DNA from: Zoogloea dura
GTDB taxonomy: Bacteria > Pseudomonadota > Gammaproteobacteria > Burkholderiales > Rhodocyclaceae
Assembly (NCBI RefSeq): GCF_012927165.1
Contig: NZ_JABBGA010000006.1
Span: forward strand, 62,001 to 126,000
DNA length: 64,000 nt
Direction of reading: 5' to 3'
Positions 44,108 through 53,454 of this stretch are shown in pieces; position 1 is the stretch's first letter; each line of letters begins with the position of its first letter. The translations under genes were made by a program, and so were the position numbers. The notes under the pieces were generated by a model. The model worked only from the letters and a program-made list of their open reading frames with translations, was not told the DNA's origin and did no database searches.

Positions 44108-44323
44108 CTACAGCGCGCGCTGGCAGCGGGCGTCTCGGTAAGGTCCGGCGACCCGGGTCCAGCCGGGGCCGGGGGAGGTCTGGGTGCAGATGCGGCGGTC
44201 GCTGTGCTGGCTGGCCCACAGGTACCAGGGGGCCGGGGCTGCGCTGAGGGAGGGAGAGAAGCTCGCCGCCAGGAGCAGGGCGAGTGAGCCTGCAAGCCGG
44301 CGCAGGGGGCTTCCTCCGCTCAT
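44108..44323 (-). CDS. Small exported protein of unknown function
   Basis: 71 residues from ATG 44323. A signal peptide (LAGSLALLLAASFSPSLSAA) precedes a short domain with two cysteines (RRICTQ, DARCQRAL). Its start overlaps the DUF2238 stop by four bases (ATGA), which supports reality despite the small size. I do not recognise a family. Confidence 0.65.
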   Translation of the reverse strand: MSGGSPLRRLAGSLALLLAASFSPSLSAAPAPWYLWASQHSDRRICTQTSPGPGWTRVAGPYRDARCQRAL

Positions 44324-44949
44324 GGTTGCTTCAGGCCTTCCAGCTGCCGGTCGTGCAGGCGGCCGAACAGGGCCAGGGCGGTGACCGCGCCGATCAGGGC
44401 GAAGAACATGTCGGACTGGGTGTCCCACGGATCGCCCTGGGTGCCCAGGAATTCGTCCGCACCTTGGCCGAGGGCCAGGGCAGCGCCCCATTCGATGAGT
44501 TCGTAAGTGGCGCTGATCGCCAGCACCACGCACACCGACAGGAAGGCCAGCATCTTCCGCCCCCGTACGTGCTCGCCCCGCAGCAGGATCTCCCGGGCGG
44601 CCAGGGCCGGTACGAAGCCCTGGAAGAAATGACCGATCTTGTCGTAGGGGTTGCGGCCCAGGTGCAGCAGGTCCTGCAGGGTGAAGCCCAGGGGGACCCG
44701 CGCGTAGGTGTAGGCGCCACCCAGCATGAGCACCAGCGCATGCAGGAAGATGCAGACGTACAGCAGCGAGCTGAGCGGGAAGCGCTGATGGCTGCCGGCC
44801 AGGATGGGCAGGGCGATCAGCACCGGCGCCACCTCCATCAGCCAGGTGGCCCGGTCGTAGGGCTGCCAGCCGGAGAGGACGAGCAGCCCGAGCAGCGCGA
44901 GTCCGGCAAAGGCCAGATGCGATCCTGGGGGAGAGTGGAGGGGCGTCAT
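44320..44949 (-). CDS. DUF2238 membrane protein
   Basis: 209 residues with about six membrane helices. It contains the DUF2238 landmarks YDKIGHFFQGFVPALAAREILLR and SATYELIEWGAALALG...GDPWDTQSDM. These conserved acidic and histidine positions suggest a metal or polar site in the membrane, but the family has no assigned function. It overlaps the small exported protein downstream. Confidence 0.85.
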   Translation of the reverse strand: MTPLHSPPGSHLAFAGLALLGLLVLSGWQPYDRATWLMEVAPVLIALPILAGSHQRFPLSSLLYVCIFLHALVLMLGGAYTYARVPLGFTLQDLLHLGRNPYDKIGHFFQGFVPALAAREILLRGEHVRGRKMLAFLSVCVVLAISATYELIEWGAALALGQGADEFLGTQGDPWDTQSDMFFALIGAVTALALFGRLHDRQLEGLKQP

Positions 44950-44974
44950 GCGGGGGCTCAGGAGGGTTCAGGCG

Positions 44975-45355
44975 TCAGTGACGGCGGTGCGAGTACGCTA
45001 CCCCAAAACGTCGGGCAAGCGCCTCAAGCCGCTTGTCCAGCGTCCACAGTCTGGCGCCCGGGGTGATCAGGGTTGAGGCGAGGAGGGTGAGGTCCACCAG
45101 CCCGCATCCGAGACCGTAGAGCTGTTCCCGTTCGATGAAGTCCAGTACCTCGCCAAAACCGGCCTGGTTGGCGGGGTGCAACAGTTGCAGATCGCCCAGG
45201 CTGCGGTTGCGCGGCGCCGGGGGCGTGCCGCAGGCGAGTTCGATGACGATCATGGGGTGGATGAGTGCGCGATCCTGGCCGATCAATTCCACCAGCTGAT
45301 CATTCCGGTGGCGGAAATGATCGATCCAGGTGGACGTGTCGATCAGGACGTTCAT
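44975..45355 (-). CDS. vapC: PIN-domain toxin, VapC family
   Basis: 126 residues. The PIN active site is visible: Asp in [11 protein letters not shown], Glu in VIELACGT, and Asp in [10 protein letters not shown] and LWTLDKRL. VapC toxins are RNases that cut tRNA or rRNA. Its ATG overlaps the antitoxin stop by four bases, as usual for a VapBC module. Confidence 0.9.
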   Translation of the reverse strand: MNVLIDTSTWIDHFRHRNDQLVELIGQDRALIHPMIVIELACGTPPAPRNRSLGDLQLLHPANQAGFGEVLDFIEREQLYGLGCGLVDLTLLASTLITPGARLWTLDKRLEALARRFGVAYSHRRH

Positions 45356-45558
45356 TGCGGACGCGGATCCTCGCGCCGACGGGGGACATCCGCCATGTCG
45401 GGGAGGCTGCCCCCCAGCGCTGCCAGACGTTTGGCGGCCTGCACCCGCACGAAGGTCTTCATCGCTTCGCGAAAGATGTCGGCCTTGTCCATGTCCGGGT
45501 CGGCGACTTCCAGCGCCTTCCTGTACAGCTCATCGTCGATGGTCACGGTGGTTCTCAT
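45352..45558 (-). CDS. vapB: Antitoxin, VapB family (ribbon-helix-helix)
   Basis: 68 residues beginning [17 protein letters not shown], a standard VapB ribbon-helix-helix DNA-binding start, followed by a toxin-binding tail ending [12 protein letters not shown]. It should neutralise the adjacent VapC and repress the pair's promoter. Confidence 0.88.
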   Translation of the reverse strand: MRTTVTIDDELYRKALEVADPDMDKADIFREAMKTFVRVQAAKRLAALGGSLPDMADVPRRREDPRPQ

Positions 45559-45653
45559 GGCAGCGCTCGTTGATGATTTTTCATGATGCGAGTGTGTATC
45601 ACAAATTGCATCACCACAATCATGTGCATTGGTGTGCTGGCTTCAGCGTGGCC

Positions 45654-47753
45654 TCAATCCCACATCGCCCGCATCTTCGCCGCCAGATCCACCGCTGCCT
45701 GGCGGGTTTCGTCGCGTGCGGCGGTCTGGGGTTCGGCGGTGGGCCAGGTGATCTGTTCGAAGTGGTTGAGCAGGCGGTTGGGGATGAAGCGGCTGCGACT
45801 GGCGTAGACGTGGCGGTCGCCGCTGCCGGACTGGCCGGAGACGTAGAAGCGCTGGGGGATGAGCAGGTCGAGGTGGTCCCGGGCGCGGGTCATGGCCACG
45901 TAGAGGAGGCGCATTTCCTCTTCGATCTCACGCTCGCTGCCGGTGGCGAGGTCGGAGGGCAGGCAGCCGTCCACCGTGTTGAGGATGCTCACGGCGGGCC
46001 ATTCGCGGCCTTTGGCTGAATGGATGGTGGACAGGATGAGGTAGTCCTCGTCGAGCTGCGGAGCGCCGGACTCGTCGCTGGTGGCGTCGGGCGGGTCGAG
46101 GGTGAGCTCGGTGAGGAAGCGCTCGCGGCTGGGGTAGGTGGCGGCTATGCGGGTGAGCTGCTGGATGTCGCCCTTGCGCACCTCGTGGTCGTCGTAGAGG
46201 CCTTCCATACGGGTCTCGTACCAGGCGGCGATGCGCTCCAGGGGCGCCGGCCAGCTGGTGGCGGCGGCCAGGTCTTCGACCAGGCCGGCAAACTCGAGCC
46301 AGCCGGGGCGGGCGGCGTCGGGCACCGGCTGCTCGGGGAGCAGGGCGCAGCCGGGGGGCGCGGCCTGGACGTTGTCGAGGATGCGTCCAGCGATCCTGGG
46401 GCCGATGCCTGGCAGCAGCTGGATGGCGCGGAAGCCGGAGACCCGGTCGCGGGGGTTCTGGGCCCAGCGCAGCACGGCCAGCAGGTCCTTGACGTGGGCG
46501 GCCTCGAGAAACTTGAGGCCGCCGAACTTCACGAAGGGGATGTGGCGGCGGGTGAGTTCGATCTCGAGCCTGGCGCTGTGATGGGCGGCGCGGAAGAGCA
46601 CGGCCTGCTGCTTGAGCTTGAGCCCTTCCTCGCGGCGGGCGAGGATCTGCTCGACCACGCAGGCCGCCTGGTCGGCCTCGTCGCGGACGCTGACGAGGCG
46701 CGGGCGGGCGGCCGAGACCCTGTCGGTCCACAGGTCCTTGCAATAGCGCTCGCGGGCCTGTCCGATCACCGCGTTGGCGGCGGCCAGGATGGGCTGGGTG
46801 GAGCGGTAGTTGCGGTCGAGGGTGACCTGCCGGGCGGGCGGGTCGAAGTGCCCTGGGAAGTCGAGGATGTTGCGGATGTCGGCGCCCCGGAAGCTGTAGA
46901 TGCTCTGGGCGTCGTCGCCCACCACGGTGAGGCCGCGGCCGTCGGGTTTCATGGCCAGCAGGATGGCGGCCTGCAGGCGGTTGGTGTCCTGGTATTCGTC
47001 CACCAGCACGTGGCTGAAGCGCTCCCCCACCTCATGGGCCAGTTGCGGTTCGGAGACCATCTGGGCCCAATAGAGCAGGAGGTCGTCGTAGTCGAGGACT
47101 TGCTGTGCCTGCTTGGCCTGCACGTAGGCGCGGAACAGGGCTTTCAGGTCGGTCTCCCAGCCAGCGCACCAGGGAAAGGTGGACAGCAGCACCTCGCCAA
47201 GGGGCGCCTGGGTGTTCACCACGGCCGAATAGATGGCCAGGCAGGTGCCCTTGAGGGGGAAGCGCTTGCCCTTGCCGGAGAGGCCCAGCTCGTGGCGGAC
47301 CAGATTCATCAGGTCGGCGGAGTCTTCCCGGTCGTGGATGGTGAAGGCCGGGTCGAGACCGATGCGTCCGGCAAACTCCCGCAGCAGGCGGGCGCCGATG
47401 CTGTGGAAGGTGCCGGCCCAGGCAAAGCCGCCGGCGGCCAGGCGGGCGTGGGCCGGGGAGACTTTGGCGGCGATGCGCTGGACACGCCGCACCATCTCGT
47501 CGGCGGCCCGGCGCGAGAAGGTGAGGAGCAGGATGCGCCCGGGGTCGGCGCCACCCGCGAGCAGGTGGGCGACCCGGTGGGCGAGGGTGTTGGTCTTGCC
47601 GGAACCGGCGCCGGCGATCACCAGCAGGGGGCCGCCGGCCTGATCGGCCGTGCCGCCATGGGTGGCGGCTTCCAGTTGGGCGGGGTTGAGGCCTTCCAGG
47701 TAGGCAGGCAGTCCGGCGGGGGCGCCGGCGACAGCGGCATCGGCTTTGGTCAT
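45654..47753 (-). CDS. UvrD/Rep-family ATP-dependent DNA helicase
   Basis: 699 residues, superfamily 1A 3'-5' helicase. Walker A is GAGSGKTNTLAHRV, motif II DEYQDTNR, motif III VGDDAQSIYSFRGAD, motif IV LDRNYRST, and late motifs TIHSAKGREWPAV and YVAMTRARDHL. It is shorter than UvrD and lacks its C-terminal tail. A LexA-type box overlaps its upstream region, so SOS induction is likely. The exact role (repair or replication restart) is not clear. Confidence 0.9.
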   Translation of the reverse strand: MTKADAAVAGAPAGLPAYLEGLNPAQLEAATHGGTADQAGGPLLVIAGAGSGKTNTLAHRVAHLLAGGADPGRILLLTFSRRAADEMVRRVQRIAAKVSPAHARLAAGGFAWAGTFHSIGARLLREFAGRIGLDPAFTIHDREDSADLMNLVRHELGLSGKGKRFPLKGTCLAIYSAVVNTQAPLGEVLLSTFPWCAGWETDLKALFRAYVQAKQAQQVLDYDDLLLYWAQMVSEPQLAHEVGERFSHVLVDEYQDTNRLQAAILLAMKPDGRGLTVVGDDAQSIYSFRGADIRNILDFPGHFDPPARQVTLDRNYRSTQPILAAANAVIGQARERYCKDLWTDRVSAARPRLVSVRDEADQAACVVEQILARREEGLKLKQQAVLFRAAHHSARLEIELTRRHIPFVKFGGLKFLEAAHVKDLLAVLRWAQNPRDRVSGFRAIQLLPGIGPRIAGRILDNVQAAPPGCALLPEQPVPDAARPGWLEFAGLVEDLAAATSWPAPLERIAAWYETRMEGLYDDHEVRKGDIQQLTRIAATYPSRERFLTELTLDPPDATSDESGAPQLDEDYLILSTIHSAKGREWPAVSILNTVDGCLPSDLATGSEREIEEEMRLLYVAMTRARDHLDLLIPQRFYVSGQSGSGDRHVYASRSRFIPNRLLNHFEQITWPTAEPQTAARDETRQAAVDLAAKMRAMWD

Positions 47754-47794
47754 GGGGCAGCTCGCCCGGCCCGGGCATGCGGAAGATGAGTGAA

Positions 47795-47810
47795 CTGTAA
47801 TCTTATACAG
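47795..47810. promoter_or_regulatory. LexA-type SOS box upstream of helicase
   Basis: CTGTAATCTTATACAG has the CTGT-N8-ACAG form of a LexA box; read on the helicase strand it is CTGTATAAGATTACAG. It lies 42 bp upstream of the helicase ATG. Confidence 0.75.
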
Positions 47811-47851
47811 TCATGCAAAAACCGCAAGCCGGCGTCACCTCCGCAGGCGGG

Positions 47852-48691
47852 CTACTCGTGGCGCAGGCGGAGGGTCTGGGCGATCAGGGGGTAGGTGCCG
47901 GCCGGGGTTTCCTGGAGCAGGTTCGAGCCGTGGGCTTCGTCCTTGCGGAAGGCCGGGGCGGGCGTGGCGGCGTCGCCGAAGGCGCGCGGGTCGCGCAGGC
48001 TCAGCACCAGCTGTTCGTCGCCCTTGATCCCGGTGAACTCGAAATACTGGTCCCGGTCCAGGGGGACCAGTATTTCGGTGCCGGCCTTCACCGCCACCAC
48101 CTGCTCCCGGCCTGGCGGGTAGATCTGGTCGCGTTGGCCGCCTGGGCTGATGGCTTCGATCACCAGGAGGCCGTCAAAGGTGGGGAGCAGCTTGAGCTTG
48201 AAGCGCTCGCCGGTGCGGAAACCGTCGCCCAGGGCCCGCAGCCCGGTGGGCAGGCCGTTCCGGTCAAATCCGAGCAAGGCCACGTTCACGCCCTGGTAGT
48301 TGACCTGGCCGTCCTTGTAGCTGAAGGCCGCGGTGGGGTCGCCGCTGACTGTGTTGATCGGGGCGCCAGTGGCCTTGGCCGCGACGCCCGGAGTGGCCGC
48401 ATCCCGCACCGGCAGGATGCTGGCGGTGAGGCTGTTGAGGTAGAGCTTGCCGAGGTTCTGGGGGGTGAGTTCGGTGGTCAGCTTGTCTTCCAGCCAGTCC
48501 ATGAACAGGGAGGCCACCACCTTGACCGCGGCATTGAGCAGCATGCCCCAGATGAAGCGCGGTTGCATTTCGGCTTCGGCTGCGCTGCCCGAGGCTTGCC
48601 GGGGCGGGGTGGGAGGCGTTTGCGCGCTGCCCTGGGCGCTGCAGAGGAGGGCGAGCAGCAGGGCTGCGATGCGGGTGGGCCGGGTGGTCAC
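47852..48691 (-). CDS. Exported DUF4384-like protein
   Basis: 279 residues from GTG 48691, which overlaps the caspase stop (GTGA). A signal peptide (RIAALLLALLCSAQGSAQ) is followed by a helical region (WGMLLNAAVKVVASLFMDWLEDKL) and a DUF4384-like beta domain (TGERFKLKLLPTFDGLLVIEAISPGG...IYPPG...VAVKAG...ILVPLDRDQYFEF). This domain commonly accompanies caspase-like and stress-signalling proteins. It belongs to the caspase operon and may bind or present a signal to it. Confidence 0.75.
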   Translation of the reverse strand: MTTRPTRIAALLLALLCSAQGSAQTPPTPPRQASGSAAEAEMQPRFIWGMLLNAAVKVVASLFMDWLEDKLTTELTPQNLGKLYLNSLTASILPVRDAATPGVAAKATGAPINTVSGDPTAAFSYKDGQVNYQGVNVALLGFDRNGLPTGLRALGDGFRTGERFKLKLLPTFDGLLVIEAISPGGQRDQIYPPGREQVVAVKAGTEILVPLDRDQYFEFTGIKGDEQLVLSLRDPRAFGDAATPAPAFRKDEAHGSNLLQETPAGTYPLIAQTLRLRHE

Positions 48692-50325
48692 GGGGCGATT
48701 TCCTCGAGGGTCAGCAGGGCGGCGCCGTAGGTTCCTGCGCAGCGTTTGCGGATGGCCAGGTTGCGCTGGGGGTTGGGGTTGGTGCGTTCGCACTCGTCGG
48801 TGGCGCCACCGCCCTGGATGGTGACCAGCTGGATGTCCTTGGCGCGGGCCGCGTCGGCGCTGGAGAAGGGGCCGGTCGGTTTGAGGCCGGCGCGGGAGAA
48901 GTCCCGCGGGCCGTCGGTGACGATGGCGAGCACGGTGTTGCGGCCGGCCGGGCCCTGGGCTTCGAGCTCCCAGCGCTGGCGGGGCAGCTTGAGGGTCTCG
49001 CCGGGGCGGATGCGGTTGTCGCTGTCCAGGCTGTTAGGGAAGAGCAGGTCGAAGGCTTCGCCGTCGGAGCCAGCCATCAGCAGGTAGACGTAGCCGCCTT
49101 CCCGCGAGCCCAGGGTGAAGGACACCTTGTCCCGGCCGATGCGCAGTTGCGCCTGGTCGGTGTCGAGGCTCACAAGGCGGCGGTCGTCCCGGTTGTTGTA
49201 GATGTCCTGCAGGGCGGCGAGCGGGGTGCGCCGTGTCTCGCCGGGCCCGACGGCGGAGGGCGGGCTGGCGGAGAGGGGGGCTGCCACCGGCGGGGTGGCC
49301 GTGACGGGGGCCGCCAGGGAGGCCGCTGCCGTGAGCGCCGGGGCAGGCGTCGCCGCAGCGTAGCTCAGCACCATCTCGGCGTTGCCGGTGATGGCGACAT
49401 GGTGGGGTAGATAACCCGGTACGTCCTTGAGCCGCCCGTCGATCCCGCGCTGGGCGCATTCGCGGATCTCCTCGGCGGACAAGCCGCCGCTGCCATTGCT
49501 GTCCTGTGCGCCACCGGCCATGCAGGCCAGCCAGCTCTGGGTCGCCACGCCTCCCCGGCCGGGCTGGTCGAGGGAGATCTCGTCGGCACGGGCGGCGGCG
49601 ATATAGGCGAAGTTGCCGCCGCCGTTGCCCGGGCGGGCGGTGGTCAGCACGATGTTGCGGGTCAGGACGTTCACCGGGCGGCTGCAGTTCTCGGCATTGC
49701 CGCCTTGCCAGAACTTGGCGGTGAAGGGGGTGTCGCGGCCGAGGGCCCGGGTGGTGACGCCGCCCGAGTGGCAGGCATCGATGAAGACCACCAGCTTGCG
49801 GGCACGGCTGGATAGCTTCTTGAGGCGCGCGTCCAGTTCGCGGTCCAGGAAGGCCTGGCCGTCCACGCTCACCAGCGATTCGGCACAGCGCTCGCTGCCG
49901 TCGGCCTCCTGCACGGTCTGGCGGCTGCCGTGGCCGGAGTAGTAGATGAACAGCTCGTCGTTGTCACCCAGTTCGGCTTCGAGGCGGTCGAAGGCCTTGC
50001 GCAGGCCGGCGAGGGTCAGCTCCTCGTCCCGGAGGGCCAGGATATTGTTCTCCGGGACGCCCATGCGACGCGCGATGGCCCGCGCCGATTCGGCATCGCG
50101 GGCCACCCCGGAGAGGGCCGGGATGCCGTTGCGGTAGGCGCCGATGGTGAGGATCAGGGCGCGGACCTGTGCCGAGGCGGGCCGGCTGAAGCCGCCGGTG
50201 GGCTGGGGCGCACCGGTGTCGGCGGAGAGCGGTGCGGCAAGCAGGGGCGGAGTGAGGAGCGGGGACAGCAGGGCAGTGAGAAGGAGGGGGGCAAGCCTCC
50301 CCGGGCGGGACAGGGTCTTCATCAT
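48688..50325 (-). CDS. Exported caspase-family (C14) protein
   Basis: 545 residues. A signal peptide (1-30) precedes a caspase-like domain (about 53-300): the catalytic His is about 132 in IYYSGHGSR and the Cys about 185 in VVFIDACHSGG. A Pro/Ala linker (about 330-370) leads to a DUF4384-like domain (about 380-520). The start is at one of two ATGs (50325 or 50322). Bacterial caspase homologues act in signalling or defence, but this one is predicted to be periplasmic. It diverges from a CHAT-TPR gene 165 bp away, and the two probably form one system. Confidence 0.88.
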   Translation of the reverse strand: MMKTLSRPGRLAPLLLTALLSPLLTPPLLAAPLSADTGAPQPTGGFSRPASAQVRALILTIGAYRNGIPALSGVARDAESARAIARRMGVPENNILALRDEELTLAGLRKAFDRLEAELGDNDELFIYYSGHGSRQTVQEADGSERCAESLVSVDGQAFLDRELDARLKKLSSRARKLVVFIDACHSGGVTTRALGRDTPFTAKFWQGGNAENCSRPVNVLTRNIVLTTARPGNGGGNFAYIAAARADEISLDQPGRGGVATQSWLACMAGGAQDSNGSGGLSAEEIRECAQRGIDGRLKDVPGYLPHHVAITGNAEMVLSYAAATPAPALTAAASLAAPVTATPPVAAPLSASPPSAVGPGETRRTPLAALQDIYNNRDDRRLVSLDTDQAQLRIGRDKVSFTLGSREGGYVYLLMAGSDGEAFDLLFPNSLDSDNRIRPGETLKLPRQRWELEAQGPAGRNTVLAIVTDGPRDFSRAGLKPTGPFSSADAARAKDIQLVTIQGGGATDECERTNPNPQRNLAIRKRCAGTYGAALLTLEEIAP

Positions 50326-50490
50326 TCTTGCTTTTTTCCTGACGGTGGGCGGGCTGGAACAGGACGCGGTTCAAGCTTGGCCGGGCCTTGCCGACAAGGC
50401 ACAGGAGGCCGGGTGCGGTGGCAGGCTCCCGGCCGGCAGCCGGACAGGTGAATATCGATACAAAGACGGGATGCTTGAGGGGAAAAACCG

Positions 50491-53454
50491 GTGAGTCGGG
50501 AAAAAATGTGTTGGAGGCCGAGCCTGGGGAGGCTGGGCCTGATCGTCGGGCTGTGCCTCGCCACGCCGGCCCTGGCGGCATTGGGGGGGCCGGGGCGCGG
50601 GCAGGTCGGGGCGCAGTTCCGCCAGTTGGCGGAGAGCATCACCGCGGCGCAGAAGGCCGGCGACCTGGCCCTGGCCGAAGATCTGGCCCGCCAGCGCCTG
50701 GCCCTGGTGGACGACGGCCCGCCCCGTCTGCAGGGCAATGCCTACATGACGCTGGGCAGCATACTGCGCCTGCGGGGCCGCGGCACCGAGGCGGAGGTCA
50801 TGCTGCGCAAGGCCCAGCCACTGATCGAGGACGAGAGCGGGCGGCTCTCCATGGCGGCCATCCGTGGCCTCTTCGGGCTGGCCGGCGTCCTGATCAGCCA
50901 GTCCCGCTATGCCGAGGCGGATGCCTTGCTGCGGGACGCGCTGGAGCGCCAGCAGGCTTCCCGTCCGAATCATCCGGACATGTTGCGGGCCTACAACCTG
51001 CTGGCCAGGAATCGCATCAACATGACCCGCTTCGATGAAGCGCAGGCTCTGCTCAAGCAGGCGCAGGCCCTTGATCTGACTGAAGGGGAGGGCTGGGGCC
51101 TGGCCTACCGGAGGGCCCAGACCATGGACCTGGAGGGGACCCTGGCCTATCAGCGGGGGCAGGCGGGCGAGGCTGAGGCCCGCTTGCAGGCCGCCGTCGA
51201 GGCTTACCGGGCGATCGTGCCGGAGACTCACCCGGACTTGATCCAGGCGCGCATCATGCTGGCGGCCGCATTGCTGCTGCAGGACCGGGCGGAGGACGCC
51301 GAGGCGCTCCTGCAGGTGCTGGTGCTGCGGGCGGAGGAGGCCATGGGGATGCGCCACCGGGAAACCGCCCGGGCGCATTTCCTGCTGGCCCAGGCCCGCA
51401 GCCGGCTCGGCCGGGCTGGTGCCGAGGACATGTTCCGCCGCTCGCTGGAGGCGAGCCGGGCGGCCGGCCATCTGGGGCAGCTGGCCCAGTCCTGTCGTGG
51501 CTACGCCGGCTTCCTGGCCGGGCAGAGGCGTTTCACGGAGGCGCTGCCCATCTACCTGGAAGCCCTTGACGCCATCGATACCCAGTTTGCCCGCACGAGG
51601 GGCCTGGAGGATGCGGTGCGGGAGAGTTACATCGCCCGCTACGGCAGCTTCTACACCGAGACCCTCAACCTGCTGTTGCGCCTGCACAAGGGCGAACCCC
51701 GCGCGGGCTATGACCGGCAGGCGCTGGGCGTGGTGTCGCGCACCCAGAGCCGCCTGTTCACCGAAATGCTGAAACAGGCGGATGTGGGCAAGGTGTCGGC
51801 CGACGCGGCCTTCGTCCAGCTGAAGGCACGCCAGGACGCGGCACGGGGGCAACTGGCCGAGATGCGCCGCCTGAGGGTGGAGGCGGGGCGCGATGAGGAG
51901 CGGGAGGGGGGGGCGATGTCGACCGACCCCTTCATTGCCGAGCGTCTGGCTGCCCGCCGCAGCCGCCTGGGCGAGGAGCTTGCCGCCCGTGAGAAGGCGC
52001 TCGCCGACGCCGATGCGGAGATGTGGAAGCGCTATCCCCGCTACATGGAGCTGACCCAGCCCCGCCCCGTGGATGTGGACCTGCTCCAGAAGCGCGTCCT
52101 CAAGCCCGGCGAGACCCTGTTGAGTTATGCCCTGCTGCCGGGGCGGGTCCTCATTTTCCTGGTCGAGAAGGAGCGTTTCCGCCTGATCGAAGTGGTGCGG
52201 CCGCGCAAGGAGGTGGCCACCCTGGTGGCTGCGGTCCGACGCCCGCTGGAAGAGGCCGGGGCCACCCTCGAGGGCCTGGGCCAGCTCGACCCGGCTGATC
52301 TGAACACTTTGTACCGCATCGTTTTCGAGCCCGTGGAAAGCCTGCTTCCGGCCGGCCGGCGCCTGCTGGTGGTGGGCGACGGCCCCCTCCACATCCTGCC
52401 CCTGGAAATGCTGGTGAGCCGCTGGGGGCCGGACGAGCAGCGCGCCTTCGCGGCGGCCCGGGCGACGCGCGGGGCGGGGGCGCCGTGGCTGGGCGAGTAC
52501 GCCGGCCTGCCCTACCTGGGCCAGCGTCATGCCTTCGCCTACCTGCCCAGCCTGTCCTCGCTGGTGTCGGTGCGCCTCTACCGCAAGCCGGATGTCCGCT
52601 ACGACCGCGAGCTGGTGTCCTTCGCCGACCCGGTCTTCGAGCGCGGCACTGTGGAGGCCGCCGGCGGAGGCCCGCTCCAGTCCCGGGCAGCGGCTGGCGG
52701 CACGGTGCTGGACATCCCCAGGTTGCCCGAGACTGCCGACGAGGCGCGCGAGATCGCCGCCATCCTGGGCGGGCGCAGCGATCTCTACCTGCGGGAGAAG
52801 GCCCAGGAGCGGACGGCCAAGACATTGGCGCTGGGGAACACCCGTTACCTGCACTTCGCCACCCATGGGCTGCTGGGCGGAGAATTTGCCCTGGTCAGCC
52901 AGGCGCTGTCACGGGAGACGGCCGCCGGCACCGTGCGCAACCTGCAGATCGTCGCCGCGCCCCCTCGCCCGGCCCAGGAAGACAAGCCGGCCCCCGATGC
53001 CGATCCGGATCTGCCACTGGCAGGAGGCGCCAGCGAGGGGCAACCCGCCCTGGTGCTGTCCCTGACCGGCGATCTGCGCGGTGAGGATGGCCTGCTGACC
53101 ATGGGAGAGGTGGTCGAAAGCATGGACCTGAATGCCCAGCTGGTGGTGCTGTCCGCCTGCAACACCGCGGGCGGCAATGGTGGGGCGGCCTCCGGCGAGG
53201 GCTTCGCAGGCCTGACGCGGGCCTTCATGTATGCGGGCGCGCGGGGGCTGCTGGTGAGCCACTGGAGCGTGGAGAGCCGGTCGACCCAGCAACTGGTGAC
53301 CGATCTGTTCCGCCGCAGCCGGGCCGGTGCCGACAGCCTGACGGCCCTCGGCGGTGCCCGGGACAGCCTGTTGCGCAGCCGCTTCGAGGCGGGCAGGACG
53401 ATTTCCCGGGCTCACCCCTACTTCTGGGCGCCCTTCGTTTACGTGGGGGACTGA
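50491..53454 (+). CDS. Exported TPR-CHAT domain protein
   Basis: 987 residues from a GTG at 50491; an ATG at 50506 is equally possible and gives a clean signal peptide (LGLIVGLCLATPALA). The middle is a long TPR solenoid (about 30-420, AYMTLGSILRLRGRGTEAEVML and similar). The CHAT protease-like domain (about 600-985) has His about 792 in HFATHG and Cys about 890 in LSACNTAGG, both intact. CHAT is a caspase-clan fold. The adjacent divergent caspase and DUF4384-like protein suggest an envelope protease module of unknown target. Confidence 0.88.
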   Translation: MSREKMCWRPSLGRLGLIVGLCLATPALAALGGPGRGQVGAQFRQLAESITAAQKAGDLALAEDLARQRLALVDDGPPRLQGNAYMTLGSILRLRGRGTEAEVMLRKAQPLIEDESGRLSMAAIRGLFGLAGVLISQSRYAEADALLRDALERQQASRPNHPDMLRAYNLLARNRINMTRFDEAQALLKQAQALDLTEGEGWGLAYRRAQTMDLEGTLAYQRGQAGEAEARLQAAVEAYRAIVPETHPDLIQARIMLAAALLLQDRAEDAEALLQVLVLRAEEAMGMRHRETARAHFLLAQARSRLGRAGAEDMFRRSLEASRAAGHLGQLAQSCRGYAGFLAGQRRFTEALPIYLEALDAIDTQFARTRGLEDAVRESYIARYGSFYTETLNLLLRLHKGEPRAGYDRQALGVVSRTQSRLFTEMLKQADVGKVSADAAFVQLKARQDAARGQLAEMRRLRVEAGRDEEREGGAMSTDPFIAERLAARRSRLGEELAAREKALADADAEMWKRYPRYMELTQPRPVDVDLLQKRVLKPGETLLSYALLPGRVLIFLVEKERFRLIEVVRPRKEVATLVAAVRRPLEEAGATLEGLGQLDPADLNTLYRIVFEPVESLLPAGRRLLVVGDGPLHILPLEMLVSRWGPDEQRAFAAARATRGAGAPWLGEYAGLPYLGQRHAFAYLPSLSSLVSVRLYRKPDVRYDRELVSFADPVFERGTVEAAGGGPLQSRAAAGGTVLDIPRLPETADEAREIAAILGGRSDLYLREKAQERTAKTLALGNTRYLHFATHGLLGGEFALVSQALSRETAAGTVRNLQIVAAPPRPAQEDKPAPDADPDLPLAGGASEGQPALVLSLTGDLRGEDGLLTMGEVVESMDLNAQLVVLSACNTAGGNGGAASGEGFAGLTRAFMYAGARGLLVSHWSVESRSTQQLVTDLFRRSRAGADSLTALGGARDSLLRSRFEAGRTISRAHPYFWAPFVYVGD

